DNA of 64,000 nucleotides. Origin: Marinobacter panjinensis (GTDB lineage: Bacteria; Pseudomonadota; Gammaproteobacteria; Pseudomonadales; Oleiphilaceae). A program made the translations under genes and the position numbers. Numbering within the stretch: position 1 is the stretch's first letter; each line of letters starts with the position of its first letter. The notes beneath the pieces are model-generated. The model was not told the DNA's origin, made no database searches, and saw only the letters and a program-made list of their open reading frames with translations. The DNA lies in NCBI RefSeq assembly GCF_005298175.1, contig NZ_SZYH01000001.1:3472001-3536000 (forward strand), written 5' to 3'. Of the stretch, positions 38,601 through 45,523 are shown in pieces.

Positions 38601-38969
38601 TGTGCCGATCAGACGACCACCCTCTGCTTCGAGCTCTTCGCTGAACTCAATGGTGTATTCGGTGCCCGGGCGCAGCATTCCATCCGGTGAGATCGTCAGG
38701 CTTCGCCCCTGATCAACACTCTCTGTCGAGAAGCCCACCTCGGTACTGCCATCGGTAATGCGTATTTTTCCGGCTACGTCGTTGTCGCTGAGGGCATTGG
38801 AGAATCTCAATACCAGATCGGCCTTCGGGCTGACCTCACTCTGCCCGTCTGCCGGATAGGAGTAGACGACGGAGCCCGGTTTGGCGGGCTTGTTGACTGT
38901 CTGTTCATCACCCCCGCAGGCCGCAAGCAGCATGGCGGGTATCAGTGCCAGTGTCTTATTGTATTTCAT
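35646..38969 (-). CDS. Large lipoprotein with bacterial Ig-like (Big_5) domains
   Basis: 1107 residues with a lipoprotein signal (MKYNKTLALIPAMLLAAC, Cys18) followed by a Gly-Gly-Asp-Glu start. The SbsA Ig-like (Big_5) pattern recurs: YPADGQSEVSPKADLVLRFS near 38-57, PGTEYTIEFSEEL, then VVLNFDEPLDAESI and HGVAYTVQID near 530-590, and PIVVVFSQSMDLDTI near 680. No lipase GxSxG elbow was noticed. It lies 13 bases downstream of a FadL-like barrel gene on the same strand, so the two probably form a surface assembly. GC is clearly lower in the 3' half (below about 37250). Confidence 0.82.
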   Translation of the reverse strand: MKYNKTLALIPAMLLAACGGDEQTVNKPAKPGSVVYSYPADGQSEVSPKADLVLRFSNALSDNDVAGKIRITDGSTEVGFSTESVDQGRSLTISPDGMLRPGTEYTIEFSEELEAEGGRLIGTPNAIDAEGIQFTTRGALSGIAALDNLDTGFAVAEMIPSANNTFKPMNFSTFRLRLTQAVHPEWKEQGGIIELKDGNGETVPATVLVNGRYITIDPCLADSPQLCGREDDVLNSGETYTVSVRNLPGLHGDTLGEFTEEVTPRDTSPTVVLFQQVIDSGLGAGEDEASARRSRLNGQLINGVTLNSVLQGIAGPSQQTGGLFAELAYAPAFEADEPLPLRVPKGSVLNSSSLDVKINGSVPVIDPATGEMQQTGNIKVTMLSDATGYLMPNPYTDDMNAPRHVKLFMDVSMNTEEAQPNASLSQDLLGVELTGIAIVEDGVLTIDAIGMVEPNLLGQEFTDSTIAFRIEAATDSTSALNAADQRDKELADTTGPQLVSWMPGPENAVPPTRQDMQRPGDPVVLNFDEPLDAESIADGIVLDEGGNPLTTGNGSLKAKLDGTALILNPEGGLKHGVAYTVQIDNALTDLVGNGATSQILSFSLPQIDDGSEPVTQQSPFALTTYPGFPCITTDRDLGENGDHGYCKDKLSEAGSDLPEDRERDRLPVTTLPADRPIVVVFSQSMDLDTINDSTFIVEEVDGSGNRVETVLGRIEKNNQRIRFYPEKPWEEGTLYRYTLVSDQFGDPETGDESSADCSRVICGENGKAFAASHLLSPTGNGSESLEIFFRGQAKVDTVFTPLRNLPIRDANSNYEIDAFESFDFEFARDAEGMELDHYVTPPNASRLAMARNATVLGNDGGSEPNARVGCNYENADDCPDNKFIYQTYGLNTEVVGPEIDPETGEKTGRVKVLLYPTLLVTSPATVFYNLAGSPSESSTGPQVLRMRYQEKTEDNPLGLIEGYISEGDDGQPQFETTARLMLDAPNLHLPLGELDLLAHNLFSYPFTLELEGDIRFFDDGRMQIEQRNINEQNPAINVVVAGSSDATTTFLGLVSCLGGIFTGTGTDSCDEFSNGDGSAVKLPLEIPYHGLYLNFISNPIKEIPAEY

Positions 38970-38982
38970 GGCAAGCCTCTCC

Positions 38983-40320
38983 TCAGAACTTCAGGGTGAT
39001 GGAGCCGCTGATTACATGAATATCACCGTCGGCAGTTGTTTGGCGTTCGTTGCCGTCAAAGTCGACGATGGTGAAATCCCGATCCTGCAACTGCTGGTAC
39101 TGGTAACCAATATCCAGCCGCACCGGATAAGCCAGCAGACGGGTGCGCTCGTAGGTGGCACTGATACCCAGGCCGGCCACGATCTTGTCGGTGTCCAGAT
39201 AGTTAAGCTCGGGGTTGCGGGTGGTTTTCAGGGGAGACTCTTCGTAAGCCAGGCCGCCGCGGAGGGCAAAATTACGGCTTAACTGGTATTCGGCGCCGAT
39301 GCGGGGAACCAGGGTGTCGTCGAATCCGATGCGGTTGCCGGCACTGACATTCTCCTGGTCCTTGATGCTGTCGCCGGCGAATTCGTCTTCCAGTTCCGAC
39401 CAGTTCTGCTGCTCGACGCTGCCACCGACACGCCAGCCGTCTCCTTTATATTGGGTGCCAATGGCGATGGTTTCGGGCTGGAAAGAATCAATAGTGGCAA
39501 CCGCGAGGCTCAGGCCCGGATCCGGAATGGTCTGGGTAACAATGATGTTGGAGTCAACCGACGTGGAAGCGGAGGACTTGGTGCGGTAGGTCAGCGCCGA
39601 TTCCCAGCCATCCAGAAAGCAACCGCTGTCAGGGCAGAAGGTATCGCCCCACTTGATGGTGGTGCCAAGAATGGACTTCAGGGAAGGTTCAGCGTTAACC
39701 GCAAGCCGCTCGCGGCTGGTTTCCCCGCCAAGCGTGGACACTGCGTCCAGTTGTGCGGCCGCTTCCAGAGTCACGCGTACCGAAAAACCACCCGAAATGC
39801 CACGCCAGAGCGGGGTGGCACCGCCGATATTCAGGAACAGAGGCTCCTTGCCATATTGCAGGTACTGGCCGGTTTCAGAGGTTTCGGAAGAGAAGGCCAG
39901 CATCTCTTTGCCATATTTCTCAACACCGGCAATAAAGCCGAGGTAAATCGGGTGCTTGAAACGGGTCAGCGAGGCAAGGTTGGTTTTCATCCCGATCAGC
40001 ACATGTTGGCTCGGTGAGTTCGAGACGATATCGCCGTCTGCATCAGACCGGCTGGAGCGCAGCTCCTGCTCCGCATGAAGAATGCCACCAGTGAGCTCGC
40101 CGCGCTCGTCGCTGGTCAGGTAAGACGGGTTGTAATAAGTAGCCGATACCTGATCGTTGAACATGGACAGTGACTGAGCGGTTGCAACATCCACGGGCAT
40201 AACGCCGTAGGTAGTGCCCAGGTTGCCCATACTGGCAGAGGCGCTAAATGAAAAGCCGGCAGTGGCGGCTGCTACGGCGAGCGTCAAAGCGCGCAGAGAA
40301 AAATGGGGGGTCGGGACCAT
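38983..40320 (-). CDS. Outer membrane beta-barrel protein, FadL-like
   Basis: 445 residues with a signal peptide (ALTLAVAAATAGFSFSASAS). The mature N-terminus MGNLGTTYGVMPVDVATAQS and YYNPSYL recall the hatch region of FadL-type transporters, in which an NPA box normally follows. The C-terminus alternates as barrel strands and ends in Phe (HVISGSITLKF). FLDGWESALTYR is preceded by a Cys pair (FCPDSGCF), unusual in an outer-membrane barrel. First gene of a two-gene unit with the large Ig-like lipoprotein; a role in uptake or export of a hydrophobic substrate is inference. Confidence 0.78.
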   Translation of the reverse strand: MVPTPHFSLRALTLAVAAATAGFSFSASASMGNLGTTYGVMPVDVATAQSLSMFNDQVSATYYNPSYLTSDERGELTGGILHAEQELRSSRSDADGDIVSNSPSQHVLIGMKTNLASLTRFKHPIYLGFIAGVEKYGKEMLAFSSETSETGQYLQYGKEPLFLNIGGATPLWRGISGGFSVRVTLEAAAQLDAVSTLGGETSRERLAVNAEPSLKSILGTTIKWGDTFCPDSGCFLDGWESALTYRTKSSASTSVDSNIIVTQTIPDPGLSLAVATIDSFQPETIAIGTQYKGDGWRVGGSVEQQNWSELEDEFAGDSIKDQENVSAGNRIGFDDTLVPRIGAEYQLSRNFALRGGLAYEESPLKTTRNPELNYLDTDKIVAGLGISATYERTRLLAYPVRLDIGYQYQQLQDRDFTIVDFDGNERQTTADGDIHVISGSITLKF

Positions 40321-40653
40321 GAAACATACTCCATTCGTTGGTCTTGTTATTGATCTTCGCCATGCACCGGAGAGGTGACAGGGCTGACAACCATTGTTGG
40401 TACGTTTGTTCGAAAAGCAGTGTAGTGATCTTGTCTTATCGGGACGTTGGCTTTCTTGACAGCTTTTGATGTCGGAATGACCACTTGCCAGTGAAAGATG
40501 GTTTAAAAATGACGGAAATACAGAGTCTTATCAGGCCGGAAAGTGTTTTTTCTGTTACGGGGAGTTGTGAGCGGTTGCAGGTTTTGGCGCTGACGAAAAA
40601 GGCCCCGGTTGGGGGCCTTCAGGAAGAGCGGCAGAATAAAGCGCGCTGTTGTG
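40321..40653. other. Intergenic region upstream of the barrel-lipoprotein pair
   Basis: No credible gene. It holds the terminator at 40596-40619 and presumably the minus-strand promoter of the barrel gene. I see no convincing -35/-10 pair. Confidence 0.4.
40596..40619 (-). terminator. Terminator of the TIGR02647 gene
   Basis: AAGGCCCC / GGGGCCTT on the minus strand with a 5-base loop, followed by T residues (complement of 40596-40600). Confidence 0.82.
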
Positions 40654-40893
40654 TCAGCTGCTGGACAGCACCGATAGGACTCTCTGCGCATGCTCCGCTG
40701 TTTCGCTACCCAGGCTTGTCAGGTAACCGCCATCCTTCTGAGTGATCAGCCCCTTGGAGTATAGGCGTTCAGCCGCAGCAACCAACTCCGGTGCTGCCGA
40801 ATGCTGGTGAACCTTGATGCCTTCCTGCGCGGAAGACAGGTCAAACATGGCAAGCAGGTTGAGTTCATCAATATGGTGGGAAGAGAAGGGCAT
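40654..40893 (-). CDS. TIGR02647 family small protein
   Basis: 79 residues. FDLSSAQEGIKVHQHSAAPE and AAERLYSKGLITQKDGGYLT match the TIGR02647 family as I recall it, with the same length and a C-terminal AEHAQRVLSVLSS helix. The sequence suggests a small winged-helix-like fold. DNA binding has been suggested for the family but is unproven. It stands alone with its own terminator. Confidence 0.82.
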   Translation of the reverse strand: MPFSSHHIDELNLLAMFDLSSAQEGIKVHQHSAAPELVAAAERLYSKGLITQKDGGYLTSLGSETAEHAQRVLSVLSSS

Positions 40894-40981
40894 GGTGCTT
40901 TCCTTGTGTTATTTTTAACGGGCTTGTACTAGTTGTATACGAAGCCAAAGTATTCGGCAACAACAGCCACGTCACCATAGG

Positions 40982-41674
40982 ATGAAGACACGGATGTATA
41001 CCCTTCATATCGCCAACAAGAATTACTCGTCATGGTCGTTACGGCCCTGGGTTCTGATGAAGGAACTGGGCATTGCGTTCGACGAACAGATGGTCGTGTT
41101 TGGTGACGAACCGTCCTGGCAGGCATTTCGGCGCCAGTGCCCCAGTGGCAAGGTCCCCTGCCTCATCGACCAGGACACAACCGTCTGGGACTCTCTGGCA
41201 ATCATCGAGTACCTGGCGGAGCGGCATGACGATGTCTGGCCTTCGGAGGCCAGGGCCCGTGCCTGGGCCCGCTGTGCGGCCGCTGAAATGCACTCCGGAT
41301 TCCAGCCGTTGCGAGATCTTTGCAGCATGAACGTGGGCCTGCGTATCCGCATGAACACTACCAGTGGGAGCCTGCAAAAGGATATCGACCGGATTGACAG
41401 TCTCTGGCTTGATGGTCTGAAGCAGTTTGGTGGCCCCTTTCTGGCTGGTGAACGGTTTACCGCCGTAGACGCTTTCTTCGCCCCGGTGGTATTCCGGGTG
41501 CGCACCTATGGGCTGGACCTGAGCGACGAATCAGCCGCTTACGTGGAGAGAATTCTGGCGTTAGGCAGCATGCAACAGTGGGAAGCTGAAGCGCTGGCGG
41601 AACCCTGGCGGGACGCAGTCCACGAGGACGTCGCGTTCACCGTCGGAACCCTGCTGGCAGACCACCGACAATAA
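40982..41674 (+). CDS. Glutathione S-transferase family protein
   Basis: 230 residues; a second ATG at 40994 (MYTLHIANKNYSSWSLRPWV) gives the more usual N-terminus, 226 residues. The N-terminal thioredoxin fold has NYSSWSLRPWVLMKE with the catalytic Ser region, CPSGKVPCL with the cis-Pro, and VWDSLAIIEYLAE, the glutathione gamma-Glu site. The helical C-terminal domain follows. AACAAGAA about 20 bases after 40994 resembles a Crc/Hfq site. Substrate unknown. csaA follows 35 bases later. Confidence 0.9.
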   Translation: MKTRMYTLHIANKNYSSWSLRPWVLMKELGIAFDEQMVVFGDEPSWQAFRRQCPSGKVPCLIDQDTTVWDSLAIIEYLAERHDDVWPSEARARAWARCAAAEMHSGFQPLRDLCSMNVGLRIRMNTTSGSLQKDIDRIDSLWLDGLKQFGGPFLAGERFTAVDAFFAPVVFRVRTYGLDLSDESAAYVERILALGSMQQWEAEALAEPWRDAVHEDVAFTVGTLLADHRQ

Positions 41675-41709
41675 CCCCATTACTTAACCGGCCCGAGGAA
41701 ACCCCAGGC

Positions 41710-42042
41710 ATGATCAGTTGGGAAGACTTTGAGAACGTAGAGCTGCGAATCGGCACCATCATTGAAGTGAGCGAATTCCCGGAAGCTCGCAAGCCAGCGT
41801 ACAAGCTGAAAGTCGATTTCGGCCCGGAGGTAGGCATTCGCAAATCCAGTGCCCAGATCACGGATCTTTACGATTCTGAAAAGCTGCTGGGCAAGCAGGT
41901 GCTCGCCGTGACCAACTTCCCGCCCAAACAGATCGGTCCCTTTATTTCCGAATGCCTGGTGACCGGCATCCAGACGGATGAGGGTGCGATAACGTTGGTT
42001 AGTCCTGATCATGAGGTGAGTAATGGGCAGAGGCTTATTTGA
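41710..42042 (+). CDS. csaA: CsaA-type tRNA-binding/chaperone protein
   Basis: 110 residues forming a single EMAP/tRNA-binding OB domain: FENVELRIGTIIEVSEFPEA, then KSSAQITDLYD, AVTNFPPKQIGPFISECLV and a C-terminal LVSPDHEVSNGQRL. These are CsaA signatures. It binds tRNA in vitro, and in Bacillus it has been tied to protein export. Probably co-transcribed with the GST gene upstream. Confidence 0.92.
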   Translation: MISWEDFENVELRIGTIIEVSEFPEARKPAYKLKVDFGPEVGIRKSSAQITDLYDSEKLLGKQVLAVTNFPPKQIGPFISECLVTGIQTDEGAITLVSPDHEVSNGQRLI

Positions 42043-42116
42043 TGATCGGAAATGGTTTACGTAGCTCGCTGGGTCTGACGGCCATTTGGATTCTTAGGTC
42101 TAGGTTCTTGAGGAAG

Positions 42117-42132
42117 TGGTACAAGGTTCGCT
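42117..42132 (+). promoter_or_regulatory. Possible sigma-54 promoter, distal
   Basis: TGGTACAAGGTTCGCT has GG and GC ten bases apart, as -24/-12 elements require, but differs from consensus at three or more positions. PEP-CTERM genes are often sigma-54 controlled (family knowledge). Confidence 0.25.
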
Positions 42133-42268
42133 AGGACGCTGAACCTGTAAGTCGCAGGAAAGGAATGCGTTAAGGGAATGAGTGAGCGTCGAAAAACTTT
42201 ACGAGAGGCCTTTGCGAAAGCTGTGCTCTGTATTTGTAAGTGTTTGATGCGTAAATTTCTTCCTGTAG

Positions 42269-42284
42269 TGGTCCATTAAATGCT
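42269..42284 (+). promoter_or_regulatory. Possible sigma-54 promoter, proximal
   Basis: TGGTCCATTAAATGCT has GG and TGCT at the right spacing, 86 bases before the PEP-CTERM start; the -24 half is weak. Confidence 0.25.
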
Positions 42285-42369
42285 TAGAGTTGCTCTAGAA
42301 ACTTGGCGCCGGAGTCGGGGAAGATTGTCTTCAAGGTGATTTTCGGTCCAATTAATGGAGGAACGGAAA

Positions 42370-43026
42370 ATGAAAACAAAAGGAATGCTGTTGTCGCTGC
42401 TGTTTGCCGTGGGTTCTATTGCAGCAGCGGGCTCTGTAAATGCAGGTGCTATGACGTATGACACCTGGGAGACAAACGAAAACGGCACAGGCAATTATAT
42501 TTTCAAGGTTGATGACGATACAGCAAACAGGTTCAACTACTCTCTGACTGTTGATCCTTGGAATGCTGAAGCGCTGGGTATTTTCATTGACTTTGGTGCT
42601 GCTAGCACTGGAGTAGGAGCTTTGGATCTTCTCGGGGACAGTACTGTTTCCCTTGCAGGTCGGAATACAAGTAGCGACAGTTGTGGAACCGGATGTAATC
42701 TAGGCGGGCTGACTATCCCGGGCTTTGATGGCACGTGGGGGTTAGTATTCCGTCTCGGCACTACGGGTTTTGACGGAATCCAGACGTTTAACTGGAGTAC
42801 ATCTGACTTTGGTTTAGGTCTGAATGATTTCGGAGTGGTCGCGATCCGCTCTCAGGTACTGTGTGGAAATGGAGATTTGTTGCCTAACGATGTGAATGAT
42901 TGCGAGGGCAGTGATAAGGCCTATGGCTATAGTACCGTATCGGTGCCAGAGCCCGGCACGCTCGCTCTGCTTGGCCTGGGTTTGTTGGGCCTGTTTTCCC
43001 GCCGCAAGGGTGCGATCAAAAGCTAG
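42370..43026 (+). CDS. PEP-CTERM sorting domain protein
   Basis: 218 residues from ATG 42370 (MKTKGMLLSLLFAVGS), with a signal peptide cleaved near VNAGAM. The C-terminus is a textbook PEP-CTERM: VPEPGTLALLGLGLLGLFSR, then RK. Such proteins are cut by an exosortase (EpsH type) and placed at the surface, often with exopolysaccharide. The body is Gly/Asp/Asn/Thr-rich, with Cys pairs (DSCGTGC, LCGNGD...NDC). GC and codon use look lower than in neighbouring genes. No exosortase is in the window. Confidence 0.9.
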   Translation: MKTKGMLLSLLFAVGSIAAAGSVNAGAMTYDTWETNENGTGNYIFKVDDDTANRFNYSLTVDPWNAEALGIFIDFGAASTGVGALDLLGDSTVSLAGRNTSSDSCGTGCNLGGLTIPGFDGTWGLVFRLGTTGFDGIQTFNWSTSDFGLGLNDFGVVAIRSQVLCGNGDLLPNDVNDCEGSDKAYGYSTVSVPEPGTLALLGLGLLGLFSRRKGAIKS

Positions 43027-43059
43027 TCTAATTACGAATAGCTGAACGCAAAAATAAAA

Positions 43060-43088
43060 GGCCGCTGGTGAGAATCAGCGGCCTTTTT
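43060..43088 (+). terminator. Terminator of the PEP-CTERM gene
   Basis: GGCCGCTG / CAGCGGCC (43060-43067, 43076-43083) followed by five T. Confidence 0.9.
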
Positions 43089-43302
43089 ATTTGTCAGGAA
43101 TATTTACAGTCGCTATGGGTTGAAAGCCACTGAAGTATCTTCCCCCGTCCCGGATGCCTAATCAGTCCTGTCACCAGCTTTTGGCAAGCGAAGGCATTTT
43201 AACGCATGTTTGGAAAGGTGTCAGTGAAGTTGTCATGCTGACGCTATGTTGGCCACCAGCAGGTCTAGACTCTGGGCAGTCGATAATTAAGTATCTGCAA
43301 AA

Positions 43303-43379
43303 TGGTGGGCCCACCTGGACTCGAACCAGGGACCAAAGGATTATGAGTCCTCTGCTCTAACCAACTGAGCTATAGGCCC
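43303..43379 (-). tRNA. tRNA with anticodon CAT, probably tRNA-Ile2 (or elongator Met)
   Basis: A full cloverleaf of 77 bases with encoded CCA. The acceptor is GGGCCTA / TGGGCCC with discriminator A. The anticodon loop reads CTCATAA within the stem AGGA / TCCT. TTCGAGTC forms the T loop. The variable loop TTGGTC is like that of E. coli tRNA-Ile2, whose CAT anticodon becomes lysidine by TilS. An elongator Met assignment is possible, but the G1-C72 acceptor and variable loop favour Ile2. It lies downstream of rpoD. Confidence 0.9.
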
Positions 43380-43445
43380 TTTTATCAGCGAATGCTGCTT
43401 AAAGGTTTGCTTTTCGGGGTGTTTCTCCCGGGCGGGAGCAACAAA

Positions 43446-43481
43446 GCGGGCGCCATTATACCGGTGAGGGGTGGCGCCCGC
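43446..43481 (-). terminator. Hairpin downstream of rpoD
   Basis: A 9-bp stem GCGGGCGCC / GGCGCCCGC with an 18-base loop, followed on the minus strand by TTTGTTG. A likely rpoD terminator, though its T-run is broken. Confidence 0.55.
43455..43460 (-). promoter_or_regulatory. Candidate -10 of the tRNA gene
   Basis: A perfect TATAAT on the minus strand about 75 bases before the tRNA 5' end. It lies in the loop of the rpoD terminator hairpin. No good -35 is visible at 17 bases. Confidence 0.4.
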
Positions 43482-43494
43482 TACTGTTGTGGTG

Positions 43495-45348
43495 CTATCC
43501 GTTGCCCTGGTCGTCAATGAAGCCGCGCAGGTGGTCGGAGCGGGAAGGGTGGCGCAGTTTGCGCAGGGCCTTGGCTTCGATCTGGCGGATTCGCTCACGG
43601 GTCACGTCGAACTGTTTGCCCACTTCTTCCAGGGTGTGGTCGGTATTCATTTCAATACCGAAGCGCATGCGCAGCACCTTGGACTCGCGGGCGGTCAGGC
43701 CGGAGAGCACGGAGCGGGTGGCTTCGCGCAGGCCTTCGGCGGTGGCCGAGTCGACGGGTGACAGGGCCTGGATGTCTTCGATGAAGTCGCCCAGGTGGCT
43801 GTCTTCGTCATCGCCGATCGGAGTTTCCATGGAAATCGGTTCTTTGGCGATCTTCAATACCTTGCGGATCTTGTCCTCGGGCATTTCCATGCGCTCGCCC
43901 AGCTCTTCCGGGGTGGGCTCGCGGCCCATCTCCTGCAGCATCTGGCGGGAGATACGGTTGAGCTTGTTGATGGTTTCGATCATGTGCACCGGAATACGGA
44001 TGGTGCGGGCCTGGTCCGCGATAGAGCGGGTGATGGCCTGACGAATCCACCAGGTGGCGTAGGTGGAGAACTTGTAGCCACGGCGATACTCGAACTTGTC
44101 GACGGCCTTCATCAGGCCGATGTTGCCTTCCTGGATCAGGTCCAGGAACTGCAGGCCGCGGTTGGTGTACTTCTTGGCAATGGAAATAACCAGACGCAGG
44201 TTGGCTTCCACCATTTCTTTCTTGGCACGGCGGGCCTTGGCTTCGCCGATGGAAACGCGGCGGTTGATTTCCTTGATATCGGAAACGTCCAGATCCACTT
44301 CGGTCTGGATGTTGGCGATGCGCTTCTGCAGACGGACGATTTCGTCGATGCGCTCGGCGATCAGCGGAGCGTAGGGCTTCTTGCTCTTGGAAATCTTCTC
44401 GGCCCAGTCAAGGCTGGTTTCGTTGCCCGGGAACGTCTTGATGAAATCCTTGCGTGGCATCTTGCACTCGCGTACGCAGATTTTCATGATCGCACGCTCG
44501 TTTTCACGGACCAGGTCGTTGGTGGAGCGGACCACGTTCACCAGCTCATCAAACGCTTTGTTGCCCAGCTTGAAAGGTGCGAACACCTGGCCCAGCTCGT
44601 TCAGGGCTTCCTGGGTTTTCTTGTGGCCACGGCCGTGTTTGGCCAGGCACTCGTCGGCGGCGTCGAGCTTTTCTTTCAGCAGCTCGAAGCGCAGGCGGGT
44701 TTCTTCCGGATCCGGACCGCTCTCGGTTTCTTCTTCGCTGTCGTCATCGTCATCGTCGTCGGATGAGTCGTCAGAACTGCTGGACGTGTCCGGGGTGTTG
44801 TCTTCGTCCATGAACGGCTCGGCGCCGTCCGGGTCGAGGAAGCCGGATACGATGTCGCTGAGGCGGCCTTCGTTCTCGATGATGCGGTCGTAGGCCTGGA
44901 TAACGGTGCCGGTGATGCCCGGGAAGTGTGCAACGGCGGCCATCACATCGCGGATACCTTCCTCGATGCGCTTGGCAATGACGATTTCACCTTCACGGGT
45001 CAGCAGTTCCACGGTGCCCATTTCCCGCATGTACATGCGGACGGGGTCGGTGGTGCGACCGGCGTCGGATTCTACGGCAGCGAGTGCGGCAGCGGCTTCT
45101 GCAGCAGCGGCTTCGTCGGCGGTGGAATCGCCGTCGGTCATCAGAAGCGTGTCTGCGTCCGGTGCAACTTCCGACACCTGAATGCCCATGTCGTTGATCA
45201 TGCGAATGATGTCTTCGACCTGGTCCGGGTCAGCTATGTCTTCCGGGAGGTGGTCATTTACCTCGGCGTAAGTCAGGTAACCTTGCTCTTTGCCTCGTGC
45301 AATGAGATCTTTTAAACGTGATTTCTGCGAATTGCCTGACATAGACAC
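43495..45348 (-). CDS. rpoD: Primary sigma factor RpoD (sigma-70)
   Basis: 617 residues, the usual length. Region 1.1 is N-terminal, followed by a very acidic insert ([19 protein letters not shown] near 190-210). Regions 2.1-2.4 hold [20 protein letters not shown] and [15 protein letters not shown], and region 4.2 holds [19 protein letters not shown]. Housekeeping promoter recognition. Last gene of the macromolecular synthesis cluster rpsU-dnaG-rpoD; 175 bases separate it from dnaG and include a candidate own promoter. Confidence 0.98.
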   Translation of the reverse strand: MSMSGNSQKSRLKDLIARGKEQGYLTYAEVNDHLPEDIADPDQVEDIIRMINDMGIQVSEVAPDADTLLMTDGDSTADEAAAAEAAAALAAVESDAGRTTDPVRMYMREMGTVELLTREGEIVIAKRIEEGIRDVMAAVAHFPGITGTVIQAYDRIIENEGRLSDIVSGFLDPDGAEPFMDEDNTPDTSSSSDDSSDDDDDDDSEEETESGPDPEETRLRFELLKEKLDAADECLAKHGRGHKKTQEALNELGQVFAPFKLGNKAFDELVNVVRSTNDLVRENERAIMKICVRECKMPRKDFIKTFPGNETSLDWAEKISKSKKPYAPLIAERIDEIVRLQKRIANIQTEVDLDVSDIKEINRRVSIGEAKARRAKKEMVEANLRLVISIAKKYTNRGLQFLDLIQEGNIGLMKAVDKFEYRRGYKFSTYATWWIRQAITRSIADQARTIRIPVHMIETINKLNRISRQMLQEMGREPTPEELGERMEMPEDKIRKVLKIAKEPISMETPIGDDEDSHLGDFIEDIQALSPVDSATAEGLREATRSVLSGLTARESKVLRMRFGIEMNTDHTLEEVGKQFDVTRERIRQIEAKALRKLRHPSRSDHLRGFIDDQGNG

Positions 45349-45388
45349 CCTGTGGACTCGCTGGTAAAAGTAAAAAAGTTAAACAGCC

Positions 45389-45394
45389 ATTATA
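45389..45394 (-). promoter_or_regulatory. Candidate -10 of rpoD
   Basis: TATAAT on the minus strand, 40 bases before the rpoD start in the dnaG-rpoD gap. There is no clear -35. An 8-bp inverted repeat (45440-45447 / 45457-45464) lies about 45 bases further upstream. Confidence 0.4.
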
Positions 45395-45523
45395 GCTGTC
45401 ACGCTATTGGTCTGCCACCGGATGGTTAGATGGTGATCAACACTGCAAGTTTCAAGTGCAGTGTCCTTTCCGGCTGCAGTTTTTGCGTTTTCTGGCCCGC
45501 CGGCCCTGTGCTTCTGGCGCTGT

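Larger units (their letters stand above)
42043..42369 (+). other. Leader/upstream region of the PEP-CTERM gene
   Basis: No gene is visible. The region is AT-richer than its surroundings. It carries two loose -24/-12 matches (42117-42132, 42269-42284) and GGAGG at 42357-42361, which sets the start of the following gene. Confidence 0.5.

Noticed and set aside
37758..38690. Open frame of 310 codons opposite the large lipoprotein
   Set aside because: Antisense shadow in the GC-rich half; no signal peptide or motif.
43303..43379. tRNA as an integration site for a genomic island
   Set aside because: No integrase and no second copy of the tRNA 3' end was seen on the side facing the PEP-CTERM gene.
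43795..44766. Open frame of 323 codons opposite rpoD
   Set aside because: Antisense to conserved sigma regions 2-4.
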